Source: DASULK01 sp036381835
GTDB taxonomy: Bacteria > Actinomycetota > Actinomycetes > Mycobacteriales > Micromonosporaceae
DNA length: 53,601 nucleotides
Direction of reading: 5' to 3'
NCBI GenBank assembly: GCA_036381835.1
Contig: DASVCA010000050.1
Span: 1-53,601 of the forward strand
Shown here: positions 17,218 to 27,647 of the stretch, in pieces
Layout of the letters: the number at the start of each line of letters is the position of its first letter
Position numbering within the stretch: position 1 is the stretch's first letter
Notes under the pieces: model-generated
Database searches by the model: none
Seen by the model: only the letters and a program-made list of their open reading frames with translations
What the model was told of the DNA's origin: nothing
Made by a program: the position numbers and the translations under genes

Positions 17218-17634
17218 TCACCGTCCTCGTACCACGACCACCGGGCAGGGCGCGTGCTGCACGCAGTAGGCGGCGACGGAGCCGAGCAGGGCGGCCTTGA
17301 AGGTGCCGCGTCCCCGGCTGCCCACGACGAGCAGCCCGGCGCCCTCGGCCGCCTCCACCAACGCCTGCGCCGGGTGCCCGGGTTCGACGTGGCAGCGCAC
17401 CTCCACCCCGGTGCGGGGCGCATCCGCCACCGCTGCATCCAGCACCCGGCGGGCCGCGCTCTCCGGGTCCTGCGGCGGCAGCAGGACCCCGCCGGCGGCG
17501 AACAGGGGGAACTCCCAGGCGATGAGGGCGTCAACCGCGGCGCCGGTCAGTCGAGCCTGGTCCAGTGCCCAGCGCAGCGCCGCCCCGGCCGACGGTGAGC
17601 CGTCCACCCCGACCACGATCCGCTCCCCGGTCAC
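17218..17634 (-). CDS. Universal stress protein, single USP domain
   Basis: This single-domain USP of 138 residues starts at a GTG (17634) with GGGAGG about seven bases upstream. The strand-1 motif RIVVGVDGSPSAGAALRWAL and the complete nucleotide-binding segment GSRGRGTFKAALLGSV, then PCPVVVVRGR, predict ATP binding. It is the first gene of a two-gene operon with the P1B-5 ATPase (gap four bases), so the two are surely co-expressed. It is the third USP gene within 10.5 kb. Confidence 0.93.
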   Translation of the reverse strand: MTGERIVVGVDGSPSAGAALRWALDQARLTGAAVDALIAWEFPLFAAGGVLLPPQDPESAARRVLDAAVADAPRTGVEVRCHVEPGHPAQALVEAAEGAGLLVVGSRGRGTFKAALLGSVAAYCVQHAPCPVVVVRGR

Positions 17635-17741
17635 CTGGCACCTCCCGACTCGCCGTCGTGACGACCACTCCAGCCTGCCGGACCGGTCGGCCCATGGTTT
17701 AGTCTTTCGGCCGCGAAGGTGCTCTGGGCGAATGAGGGCCA
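17635..17741. promoter_or_regulatory. Divergent promoter region between USP/ATPase and polysaccharide operons
   Basis: This 107-base gap must hold promoters for two operons reading apart. The stretch 17685-17712 is flanked by GGTCGGCC and CGGCC-type ends around a relatively A/T-rich core, CATGGTTTAGTCTTT. The core loosely recalls the GACTTTAGTC centre of DosR boxes but is not a good palindrome. No confident -10/-35 pair can be assigned. Confidence 0.35.
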
Positions 17742-18236
17742 ATGAGTAGGTACGCCGGACATCAGTCCCTTGCCGCCGAGGCCGAGAGGAGCACGACGCC
17801 GCAGGCGCGGCGGGCGTCACGGCCGGGGCCGCCCGCCGCGGCGCCACGCCCGGTCTTCGTGGACGGCTCCGGACGGCGGCGGCGGATCACCGTCCTCGCC
17901 GGGGTCGCGCTCGGTGCCGGGTTCCTGATCAGCCTTGCGATGATCATCGCGGGGCTGCTCGTACGCTCGCCCGCGCCGCTGCCGAACTGGCCGGACAGCG
18001 GCCCGCCCGCCGTGCCCGACCGCGCCGCCGATCAGCCGGCCGACCCGGCACCACCCGACCCGACGCCGCCGGACCCGAACCCGGACCCGCCGACCGCGTC
18101 CGACCCGGCCGACCCCGCGCCGACCACCGCTCCCCCGTCACACCCCGGCAGCGCGCCGACCCCGAGCGACGAGGCGCGGGCACCGGCCACCCCGCCGCGC
18201 GGAAAGCCGACCGGTCCGCCGGGAAAGCCACGCTGA
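17742..18236 (+). CDS. Single-pass membrane protein with Pro/Asp-rich extracellular tail
   Basis: The 164-residue product has a cytoplasmic basic N-terminus (to about residue 50, ending GSGRRRRITV). One transmembrane helix follows (about 50-74, VLAGVALGAGFLISLAMIIAG). The extracellular tail of about 90 residues is dominated by Pro, Asp, Ala and Thr, with PADPAPPDPTPPDPNPDPP-like low-complexity repeats, ending in PPGKPR. No enzymatic domain is present. It is three bases upstream of the NodB-GT2 gene, so it is probably a wall-spanning or scaffold partner of that synthase. No family name can be given. Confidence 0.75.
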   Translation: MSRYAGHQSLAAEAERSTTPQARRASRPGPPAAAPRPVFVDGSGRRRRITVLAGVALGAGFLISLAMIIAGLLVRSPAPLPNWPDSGPPAVPDRAADQPADPAPPDPTPPDPNPDPPTASDPADPAPTTAPPSHPGSAPTPSDEARAPATPPRGKPTGPPGKPR

Positions 18237-18239
18237 CCC

Positions 18240-20363
18240 ATGGCCCGGCACCTGGCGCGTAAGGACCCGCGGGCGCACTGGATCCTGCTGCTACTCGGCC
18301 TGGCCGTGCTGCTCGCCGCGTTGATCCTGCACGGGTACGCGACCGGCGTGGCAGGCGGTTCGGGACGGGCCGCCGCGCCGGCGCAGCCGGCGTCCGACGA
18401 GATCACCGGCGGCGGTCCGGTGCTGCGTTTCGACGCGGAACCGGCGACCAGCCGGGCGATGCCCGCCCGCACCATCGCGCTGACCTTCGACGACGGGCCC
18501 GACCCCCGGTGGACGCCGCAGATCCTCGACGTGCTGCGCCGCCACGACGCCCGCGCGACGTTCTTCCTGGTCGGTGCCCGGGTCAACGAACATCCCGAAC
18601 TGGTGCGGCGGATCCTCGCCGAAGGGCACGAGATCGGATCGCACACATTCACCCACGCGGACCTGGCGGCGTTGCCCGCGTGGCGGCGGGATCTCGAACT
18701 GGCCCTCACCCGCAACGCGCTCGCCGGGGCGACCGGACGGCAGGCCACCCTGTTCCGCCCGCCGTTCTCATCCCAGCCCGAGGCGCTGACCACCGGGGAT
18801 GTGGCGGTGCTGCGTCAGGCGGCCCGCAGCGGCCACATCGCGGTCCTCGCCGACCGGGACACCCGCGACTGGGCGCGGCCGGGGGTCGACGCGATCATGG
18901 CGGCCGCCCGCCCGGACCGGCCGGGCGAGGGGGCGATCGTGCTGTTGCACGACGGCGGTGGAGACCGGTCACAGACCGTCGCCGCGCTCGAGCGGCTCAT
19001 CCCGGAACTGGTCGGCGAGGGCTACCGCTTCACCACCGTCTCCGAGGGCCTGGGCGCGCCCCGCTCCGAGGTCGCCGCCTCCGCGGCCGTGCGTCTGAGC
19101 GGAACGGCCCTGCGGTACGCGCAGACCCTGGCGGGCTGGCTCGCCGCGGCGATGCAGGTGCTGCTTGCCACCGCGTTGGTGCTCAGCATCGCACGGCTCG
19201 CCGTGCAGGTGTGCTGCGCGCAGGTGCACGTGCGCCGGGCCCGACGCCGGACGCGGCGGGGCGATCCGATCACCGCGCCGGTCTCGGTGATCGTGCCGGC
19301 GTACAACGAGGCGGCGAACATCGCCGCGACCGTCCGCTCCCTGGTCGACAGCGACTACCCGGCGCTGGAAGTGATCGTCGTGGACGACGGGTCGACCGAC
19401 GGCACCGCGGAGATCGTGGAGCGGATGCGGCTGCGCGGGGTGCGGGTGATCCGGCAGGCCAACGCGGGCAAGCCCGCCGCTTTGAACACCGGGGTCGCCC
19501 ACGCCCGCGCCGACCTGATCGTGCTCGTCGACGGAGACACCGTCTTCCAGCCGGACACGGTGCGCCGCCTGGTGCAGGCGTTCGCCGACCCGACCGTCGG
19601 CGCGATCTCCGGCAACACGAAGGTGGCGAACCGGCGGCGGCTGCTCGGCCGGTGGCAGCACCTGGAGTACGTGATCGGCTTCAATCTCGACCGCCGCATG
19701 TACGACGTGCTCGGCTGCATGCCGACCATCCCGGGCGCGATCGGGGCGTTCCGGCGGCGGGTGCTGGCCGACGTCGCCGGGGTGTCGGCGGACACCCTCG
19801 CCGAGGACACCGACCTGACCATGGCGGTGCTGCGCACCGGCTGGCGCGTCGTGTACGAGGAGCGGGCCATCGCCTGGACCGAGGCGCCCTCGTCGCTACG
19901 GCAACTGTGGCGGCAGCGCTACCGCTGGTGCTACGGCACGATGCAGGCGATGTGGAAGCACCGGCGGGCGGTCCGGGAAACGGGCGGCGGCGGCAGGCTG
20001 GGGCGGATCGGGCTGCCCTACCTGACGCTCTTCCAGGTTCTGCTGCCGCTCGTCGCGCCCGCGGTCGACGTGTTCGCCGTCTACGGGCTGATCTTCCTGC
20101 CCTGGGCTCAGATCGCCGCGATCTGGGTCGGCCTGCTCGCCCTGCAGACGCTGACCGCCGCGTACGCGCTCAAGCTGGACCGGGAACGCTACGGACCGCT
20201 GTGGAGTCTGCCGCTGCAGCAGCTCGTCTACCGGCAGCTGATGTACCTAGTGGTGGTGCAGTCGGTGGTGACCGCGCTGCTCGGCAGCCGGCTGCGTTGG
20301 CAGCGGATGGCGCGCACCGGGGAGGCGGCGGCGCTGATCGGGCAGACCGGACCGGCACGCTGA
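18240..20363 (+). CDS. Bifunctional polysaccharide deacetylase (NodB) / family 2 glycosyltransferase
   Basis: This membrane protein of 707 residues fuses an extracellular NodB-type deacetylase to a processive GT2 synthase. TM1 is at 13-33. NodB motifs are TFDDGP (82-87), SHTFTH (134-139), RPPF (173-176) and LLHDGG (235-240). TM2 (about 297-325) leads into the cytosolic GT2 domain, with VDDGSTDG at 381-388, DGD at 431-433, EDTD at 522-525 and QRYRW at 559-563, followed by several C-terminal helices. It may synthesise and de-N-acetylate a GlcNAc-type polymer at the cell surface, as similar fusions are thought to do. It is coupled to the Pro-rich membrane protein gene. Confidence 0.92.
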   Translation: MARHLARKDPRAHWILLLLGLAVLLAALILHGYATGVAGGSGRAAAPAQPASDEITGGGPVLRFDAEPATSRAMPARTIALTFDDGPDPRWTPQILDVLRRHDARATFFLVGARVNEHPELVRRILAEGHEIGSHTFTHADLAALPAWRRDLELALTRNALAGATGRQATLFRPPFSSQPEALTTGDVAVLRQAARSGHIAVLADRDTRDWARPGVDAIMAAARPDRPGEGAIVLLHDGGGDRSQTVAALERLIPELVGEGYRFTTVSEGLGAPRSEVAASAAVRLSGTALRYAQTLAGWLAAAMQVLLATALVLSIARLAVQVCCAQVHVRRARRRTRRGDPITAPVSVIVPAYNEAANIAATVRSLVDSDYPALEVIVVDDGSTDGTAEIVERMRLRGVRVIRQANAGKPAALNTGVAHARADLIVLVDGDTVFQPDTVRRLVQAFADPTVGAISGNTKVANRRRLLGRWQHLEYVIGFNLDRRMYDVLGCMPTIPGAIGAFRRRVLADVAGVSADTLAEDTDLTMAVLRTGWRVVYEERAIAWTEAPSSLRQLWRQRYRWCYGTMQAMWKHRRAVRETGGGGRLGRIGLPYLTLFQVLLPLVAPAVDVFAVYGLIFLPWAQIAAIWVGLLALQTLTAAYALKLDRERYGPLWSLPLQQLVYRQLMYLVVVQSVVTALLGSRLRWQRMARTGEAAALIGQTGPAR

Positions 20364-20373
20364 CCCGCCGGGC

Positions 20374-20826
20374 TCAGCGCTGGAACAGCCCGACGAGGAC
20401 CCCGCTGGCCAGCTCGTGCCCCTTCACCGCCTGATGCACGTCGTGGGTGCCCGGCTGCTCGGGCAGCTCCAGCGGTCGGTCGACCGCCCACAGCCGGAAG
20501 AAGTACCGGTGCGGCGGGTCCCCCTTGGGCGGCTGCGGGCCGCCCCACCCCAGGTCGCCGAACCCGTTGATCGATTCCCGCCCGCCGCGCGGCACGTCGC
20601 CCTCGTCGACACCGCAGGCCTCCGGGTCGATGTCGGTGACGAGCCAGTGCAGAAACGCCGGCTCGACCGAGTCCGGGTCCTCCACCATCAGGACGAGTTG
20701 GGCGGTGCCGTCCGGCGGGTCGGACCAGGTCAACGGCGGTGAGACATTGTCACCGAGCCGGGACAGCCGCCGGGGCATGATGTCGTGGTCGTTGAACGCG
20801 CTGCTGCGCAACTCGATATCGGCCAT
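20374..20826 (-). CDS. YbhB/YbcL family PEBP (Raf-kinase-inhibitor-like) protein
   Basis: This 150-residue phosphatidylethanolamine-binding-like protein has the family opening LSRLGDNVSPPLTWSDPPDG, the ligand-site segment LMVEDPDSVEPAFLHWLV and the closing HRYFFRLWAVDRPL. There is no signal peptide, so it should be cytosolic. Bacterial members have no firm role; small-ligand binding is assumed. It converges on the polysaccharide synthase with a ten-base gap and has its own upstream region of 142 bases shared with the DUF892 gene. Confidence 0.93.
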   Translation of the reverse strand: MADIELRSSAFNDHDIMPRRLSRLGDNVSPPLTWSDPPDGTAQLVLMVEDPDSVEPAFLHWLVTDIDPEACGVDEGDVPRGGRESINGFGDLGWGGPQPPKGDPPHRYFFRLWAVDRPLELPEQPGTHDVHQAVKGHELASGVLVGLFQR

Positions 20827-20968
20827 GGCTCCCCCCTCGCATCACGACGTACCCCACCGGGGACAGGCGACACCTCGCCACGCCCGCCGGCTCCGGTCGG
20901 GAATCGCCGCGATCGAGGCGCGACGGACCGGGTAAGCAGGGGGAACCCGACCGACCCAGGAGGCTCCC

Positions 20969-21502
20969 ATGGCGGTTACCACCCAGCGGGATCTGCTGCT
21001 CTACGAGTTGGGCGCGATGCGGGACGCGGAGCGGACCGGCGCGCAACTGCTGCGTTGGTTGGGCACCCACGTCCGCGACGGCGAACTCGACGAGCTGCTG
21101 CGCAGGCAGGACCACGACTGCCACGAGCACCTGTCGAACATCGAATCATGCCTGCGGGTCATCGGCGGATCACCGCTGGAGACCCGGTCGGAGGTCGTCG
21201 AGGCGATGCGTCTGGAGTACGAGCAACTCGTCCACACCCGCCCCTCGGCGGAGGCGCTGAACCTGTTCGCGCTCGTCACCGCCATGCAGTTCATGCACTT
21301 CGCGGTCGGCAGCTACACGGGCCTGCTCTGCTGCACCCGCCTGACCAGGATGGACGACTGCGTGCCGTCGCTGCGGGAGAACCTGCGTCAGAAGACCGCG
21401 AGCGCGCAGGCGTTGGAGGACATCGGGCGACGGATGGTGGAGGAGATGCCGGAGGCGCGGGGGGTGGCCGGCGACGGCGCCCGGCTCACAGGCTCCGCTT
21501 GA
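20969..21502 (+). CDS. DUF892 (YciE/YciF-like) ferritin-like protein
   Basis: This 177-residue all-helical protein of the DUF892 family has a ferritin-like four-helix bundle. The opening LLYELGAMRDAERTGAQLL and the candidate metal ligands E29 of the opening helix region, DHDCHEH and EYEQL fit the pattern of paired Glu/His helices. A central hydrophobic stretch, FALVTAMQFMHFAVGSYTGL, is packed inside the bundle. Family members are stress-induced and may handle iron. AGGAGG at 20959-20964 sets the ATG. Its end overlaps the convergent DUF47 gene by 17 bases. Residue assignments are by eye. Confidence 0.8.
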   Translation: MAVTTQRDLLLYELGAMRDAERTGAQLLRWLGTHVRDGELDELLRRQDHDCHEHLSNIESCLRVIGGSPLETRSEVVEAMRLEYEQLVHTRPSAEALNLFALVTAMQFMHFAVGSYTGLLCCTRLTRMDDCVPSLRENLRQKTASAQALEDIGRRMVEEMPEARGVAGDGARLTGSA

Positions 21503-22127
21503 CCATGGCGTCGGCGAGCGCGTCGGCGCACTCGGCCAGCCGCAGACCGAGCACGTCCAGGCGGCGCAGCAACTCCCGCCGTTTGAGCACCACCGCGTCG
21601 ATGTCGCCGTCGAGTAGCCGGGCCAGCGCCTCGCTGTAGAGATGACGCACCTGGCCGGCGTGCTTGTGTGCGGCCAGTGCGGCTGCCGGGACCTCCTCCG
21701 GCTTGGGCAGCAGCCGGTCAACGGCCCGCCGCAGATCCCGCAGCCCCGCATCCACCTGTTCGAGCAGCTCCACCGCCGACGCCGGCAGGCGCACGGCGTA
21801 CAGGTCCGTCTCCCGGACGTAGTCCCGCAGGTGGTCGACGACGTCGTCGACGGACCGGGACAGCCGGAAGAGGTCCTCCCGGTCGATCGGGGTGGTCAGT
21901 GCGGCGGACAGCTCGGGCACCAGGCGCGCGCGGTAGGCGTCGCCCCGGTGCTCCACCTCCGACATGCGGGCCCGGGCGTCGGCGGGACGAGTCGCCCCCG
22001 TGGTCACCGCGATCGCCAACGCCACCCCGTCGCGCGCGGTGTCGATCTGCTGCAGCAGAATCGCCACGACCCGCTTGTGGGAACCGCCGGTGAGGTCGTC
22101 GAGGAGCCGGCGCAGTCGTGACCTCAT
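21486..22127 (-). CDS. DUF47/PhoU-like protein, partner of the Pit transporter
   Basis: This 213-residue helical PhoU-like protein starts MRSRLRRLLDDLTGGSHKRV and has the DUF47 pattern EVEHRGDAYRARLVPELSAAL, TPIDREDLFRLSRSVDDVVD and a C-terminal RRLDVLGLRLAECADAL. The conserved EVEHRGD and DREDLF segments are candidate metal/phosphate contact sites. Such proteins regulate or gate Pit permeases. The ATG overlaps the transporter stop (ATGA), showing tight coupling. Confidence 0.92.
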   Translation of the reverse strand: MRSRLRRLLDDLTGGSHKRVVAILLQQIDTARDGVALAIAVTTGATRPADARARMSEVEHRGDAYRARLVPELSAALTTPIDREDLFRLSRSVDDVVDHLRDYVRETDLYAVRLPASAVELLEQVDAGLRDLRRAVDRLLPKPEEVPAAALAAHKHAGQVRHLYSEALARLLDGDIDAVVLKRRELLRRLDVLGLRLAECADALADAMVKRSL

Positions 22128-23116
22128 CGCACCGCCCGCAGCAGCAATCCGACACCGACCCCGACAGCCAAGCTGATCGGCAGTGTGACCAGCCAGGCGG
22201 CCATCACCGGGAGGGCGAACTGCCAGCGCACCCGGCGCACTCCCTGGCTGGCGCCGGCCCCGGCCAGTCCGCCGGCCATCGCCTGGGTCATGCTGACCGG
22301 CATTCCCGCCGCGCCCGTGGCCAGCACCGTGGTCGCCGCCGCCAGTTCGGCGGACACCAGCCGCCCGGGTCTGAACGGCAACAGCCCGAAGAGGGCGCCA
22401 CGGGCGATCCGGCGCAGGCTGGCCACCGCGCCCAGACCGAACAGCACGGCCAGCCCGACCAGCGCCGGCCAGGCGGGTGGGCGCAGGCCCGCAGCGTCGT
22501 GGGCGGCGGCCAGCGCGACACCCGCGACCGCGTAAATCTTCTGGCCGTCGTTGGCGGCGTAGGCCAGGCTCTGCCCGCAGAACGCCGCCAGGTGCGCCAG
22601 CCGCATGACGGCCGGCAGGCGCGAGTACGTGGGCAGTCGCCGGGCGACCACCCCGAACAGGACGCCGAGGCCGCCGCCGATCAGCGGTGCCGCCCCGGCG
22701 ACCAGCAGCACCACACCGAGGGTCGCCCACGCGGTGTCCGCTCCGATCCCGGCGGCGACGCCGGCGATCGCGCCCAGCACGGCCAGCGTGGTGCTGGTCG
22801 GCACCCCGCGCCAGTTGAGCACGAGAACGAGCAGCAGGGCCACGGCGACGCCGGCGAACACGACCAGCGGGCCGCGCGCCTGGCCCGACCCGATCAGCCG
22901 TTCGGTGAAGGTACGGGCGACCGCCAGCCCGAACAGGGTCGGGCCCAGCACGGTGGCGGTGAGGAGTACGGCGAGCAGGACGTACGGCGGCACCTCGCGG
23001 TGGCGTACCGCGAGCGCCAGCATGGCGCCGCCGTCGTTGGCCCCGCAGACCAGCACGAACGCGGCCGCGAGCAGCGTCATCGCCGCGGCCGGGCCGCTTG
23101 CGACCAGCTCGGTCAT
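22124..23116 (-). CDS. Inorganic phosphate transporter, PiT family
   Basis: This polytopic membrane protein of about 330 residues is probably a proton-coupled importer of metal-phosphate. It contains the two PiT signature repeats: VCGANDGGAMLALAV near the N-terminus, and CGQSLAYAANDGQKIYAVAG in the second half, each with the invariant AND/ANDG. GVPTSTTLAVLGAIAG is the conserved PTS segment. I chose the ATG at 23116; a TTG at 23179 is also possible. It is first in the operon with DUF47. Confidence 0.93.
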   Translation of the reverse strand: MTELVASGPAAAMTLLAAAFVLVCGANDGGAMLALAVRHREVPPYVLLAVLLTATVLGPTLFGLAVARTFTERLIGSGQARGPLVVFAGVAVALLLVLVLNWRGVPTSTTLAVLGAIAGVAAGIGADTAWATLGVVLLVAGAAPLIGGGLGVLFGVVARRLPTYSRLPAVMRLAHLAAFCGQSLAYAANDGQKIYAVAGVALAAAHDAAGLRPPAWPALVGLAVLFGLGAVASLRRIARGALFGLLPFRPGRLVSAELAAATTVLATGAAGMPVSMTQAMAGGLAGAGASQGVRRVRWQFALPVMAAWLVTLPISLAVGVGVGLLLRAVR

Positions 23117-23306
23117 GTCGGTGTCCGTCCGGCGCCACCGGGTGGGCGGACCGCTGGCGCTCGATAACCCATGCGGCAATACTTCCCCACTCGCGGGCGA
23201 CCCGCCGACGGTCGTGCAGCGCCGCGGAAAAACCGCCTCCGTCGGGACGAGTAAGCGCCCGGGCAGGGGGTAAGCCGGTGCCGCTTCTACGGCGGAAGGG
23301 GATCAC

Positions 23307-23933
23307 ATGTCCGAACGACACACGGTGTTGCGTTCGATGCACGACCTCGGGCTGGCTGCCTGGTTCGGTGGATCGCTGATGGGTGCGGTCGGCGTCAACG
23401 GCGGTGCAGCCAAAATCGACGACTCGCGGCAGCGGCTGCCGGTGGCCTCCGCCGGCTGGTCCAAATGGACGCCGGTGAACGCCGCCGCGATCGGCGCCCA
23501 TCTGGTCGGCGCGGCCGGGGAGTTGGTCACCGAAAGCGGTCGGATGGCGGCCCAGCGCGGGGTGGGCACGATGAGCGGGATCAAGACCGCCCTCACGCTC
23601 GCCGCCCTGGCGGTGACCGGCTACAGCCGGATGATCGGGATGAAGATCGAACATGCCGGCGGCCAGCCGGCGGAGGGAATCACCGAACCCAGCGACGCGA
23701 CGCCCCCCGACCTCGCGTCCTCGCAGCGGAAGATGAAGGTGTTGCAGTGGGCGATCCCAGCGCTCACCGGCGCGCTGATCGTGATCACGTCGTTCGCCGG
23801 CGAACAGCAGAAGCCCGGCCAGGTGATGCGTGGCATGGTCGGTCGGGCCGGCGGGATCGCGCGCACGCCGATGATGGCGATGGTCATGGGCCGGCGTAAC
23901 GGCCGCAAGATGGTGATGCGTCGTTTCCGGTGA
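23307..23933 (+). CDS. Conserved actinobacterial membrane protein
   Basis: This 208-residue protein starts MSERHTVLRSMHDLGLAAWF and has a glycine-rich first helix (GGSLMGAVGVNGGAA), GWSKWTPVNAAAIGAHLVGA, a second helix (LTLAALAVTGYSRMIG) and a third (WAIPALTGALIVITSFAGEQQ). The C-terminus is basic and Met-rich (RRNGRKMVMRRFR). The family is common in actinomycetes but has no assigned function. The ATG has a strong GGAAGGGGA site. It ends 20 bases before a perfect terminator hairpin. Confidence 0.8.
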   Translation: MSERHTVLRSMHDLGLAAWFGGSLMGAVGVNGGAAKIDDSRQRLPVASAGWSKWTPVNAAAIGAHLVGAAGELVTESGRMAAQRGVGTMSGIKTALTLAALAVTGYSRMIGMKIEHAGGQPAEGITEPSDATPPDLASSQRKMKVLQWAIPALTGALIVITSFAGEQQKPGQVMRGMVGRAGGIARTPMMAMVMGRRNGRKMVMRRFR

Positions 23934-23953
23934 GCCCGGACGAGTCGCACGAC

Positions 23954-23986
23954 GGTGCGTCGCGGGGGCGGTCCCCGCGACGCACC
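23954..23986. terminator. Bidirectional terminator, perfect 14-bp stem
   Basis: GGTGCGTCGCGGGG (23954-23967) pairs perfectly with 23973-23986 around a five-base loop. It lies in the 64-base gap between two converging genes (the membrane protein ending at 23933 and the UvrA-like gene ending at 23998), so it likely stops transcription from both sides. No U-tract follows, which is common in high-GC actinomycetes. Confidence 0.85.
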
Positions 23987-23997
23987 TGCCGTCCCGG

Positions 23998-26385
<2,388 letters not shown>

Positions 26386-26446
26386 CGAGCCTCCTGGCTC
26401 TCCTCGTCAGTCGCCCTCGGTCGCGGCGACGATCCGGCGTTGGGGG

Positions 26447-26857
26447 TCAGCGCAGTTCCTGGATGCGGACCAGGTTGCCGGCCGGATCGCGGAACGCGCA
26501 GTCGCGAACCCCGTAATCCTGCTCGGTCGGTTCCTGGACGACCTCGGCGCCGCTGGCCTGCACCCGGTCGAAGACCCCGTCGAGGTCCTTCGTGGCCAGG
26601 ACGATGGTTGCGTACGTGCCCTTGGCCATCATCTCGGTGATTATGCGTCGCTCCTCGTCGGTGACACCGGGGTCGACGGCCGGCGGGTGCAGCACGATCG
26701 ACGTGCCGGGCCGACCGGCGGGACCGACCGTGATCCAGCGCATCCCGGCGTATCCGACGTCGTTGCGCACCTCGAAGCCCAGGGTGTCGCGGTAGAAGGC
26801 CAGCGACGCGTCCGGGTCGATGTGCGGCAGGAACGTGTGATGGATCGTGATATCCAT
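26447..26857 (-). CDS. VOC (glyoxalase/bleomycin-resistance) family protein
   Basis: This 136-residue protein has one vicinal-oxygen-chelate module pair: ITIHHTFLPHIDPDASLAFY, DTLGFEVRNDVG and a C-terminal YGVRDCAFRDPAGNLVRIQE. H7 or H8 and the C-terminal Glu are candidate metal ligands. It lies ten bases downstream of the AraC-type regulator, a pairing frequent in actinomycetes, and is presumably controlled by it. The substrate is unknown; a dioxygenase-like or drug-binding function is possible. The ATG at 26857 is preferred over a GTG three codons upstream. Confidence 0.92.
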   Translation of the reverse strand: MDITIHHTFLPHIDPDASLAFYRDTLGFEVRNDVGYAGMRWITVGPAGRPGTSIVLHPPAVDPGVTDEERRIITEMMAKGTYATIVLATKDLDGVFDRVQASGAEVVQEPTEQDYGVRDCAFRDPAGNLVRIQELR

Positions 26858-26867
26858 GGGACTCACG

Positions 26868-27308
26868 CTAGCGACGACCCCGCGCCCGTGCTTCTCGATT
26901 CCTGACCGGTCTGGTCACCCGTTTCGCCATGCACGACGGAATGCCCGCAGTCGTCACCGCGCTGCGGCGATAGACGCTGGGCGGCATGCCGACGAGTTCG
27001 GTGAAGCGGGTGCTGAAGGTGCCCAGTGAAGAGCAGCCGACCGCGAAGCAGACCTCGGTCACGCTGAGGTCACCGCGACGCAGTAGCGTCATCGCCCGCT
27101 CGATGCGGCGCGTCATCAGATAGGAGTACGGCGACTCACCGTAGGCGCGCCGGAACTCGCGGCTCAGGTGTCCGGCCGACATGTGCACGTCACGGGCGAG
27201 TGCCTCGACGTTCAGCGGCTGTGCGTATTCCCGGTCTATGCGGTCGCGAACGCGGCGCAGCCGTGCGAGGTCACGCAATCGCTCGACATCCTGGGATCTG
27301 CCTGCCAC
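26868..27308 (-). CDS. AraC-family transcriptional regulator
   Basis: The AraC/XylS DNA-binding domain (two helix-turn-helix units) is complete: LNVEALARDVHMSAGHLSREF, then VTEVCFAVGCSSLGTFSTRF and the closing VGMPPSVYRR. It contains only the DNA-binding part plus a short helical lead, and ends with a basic tail. The open frame extends upstream to a TTG at 27419 with an ATG at 27380, but those residues overlap broken DNA (XRE fragment on the same strand) and have no ribosome site. I therefore use the GTG at 27308 tentatively. It is the first gene of the operon with VOC. Confidence 0.82.
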   Translation of the reverse strand: MAGRSQDVERLRDLARLRRVRDRIDREYAQPLNVEALARDVHMSAGHLSREFRRAYGESPYSYLMTRRIERAMTLLRRGDLSVTEVCFAVGCSSLGTFSTRFTELVGMPPSVYRRSAVTTAGIPSCMAKRVTRPVRNREARARGRR

Positions 27309-27379
27309 CGCGTGATAGTGGCATGCCGCACCGTGGTTGCCAAGCAGCGCAGATGCCTGATCCGCCGGTACCGCCAACA

Positions 27380-27580
27380 TCACCGCATCCAGGCGATCTT
27401 TACGATTGAGTCCACGCAAACGTCATGACTCGCACTGAAGCGGACGGTCATGCCCGCCTCGCGAGCAAGCTGGGTCTGGTTCCAGCCGCGCTGCTCGCGA
27501 AGCTCCCGCACACAGGCGCGGGCCCATTGTCCGCCGGTTGCGGCAGGAACGGGGCTGCGGCGAGTCGTCCGACCCGTCAT
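27380..27580 (-). pseudogene. Truncated XRE helix-turn-helix fragment
   Basis: A frame beginning at an ATG (27580) encodes an N-terminal helix-turn-helix (ACVRELREQRGWNQTQLAREAG), then at about residue 44 turns into unrelated sequence and stops. XRE regulators normally continue for 20 or more residues of HTH plus a sensor domain. It is therefore a broken gene, immediately upstream of the AraC coding region. It probably marks a deletion or insertion junction. Confidence 0.5.
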
Positions 27581-27647
27581 GATCTACGTCGTGAGTGTTG
27601 AAACCCGGTGTGGATCAGTTCGAGCCCACCGGCGTTCAGGAGACCGG

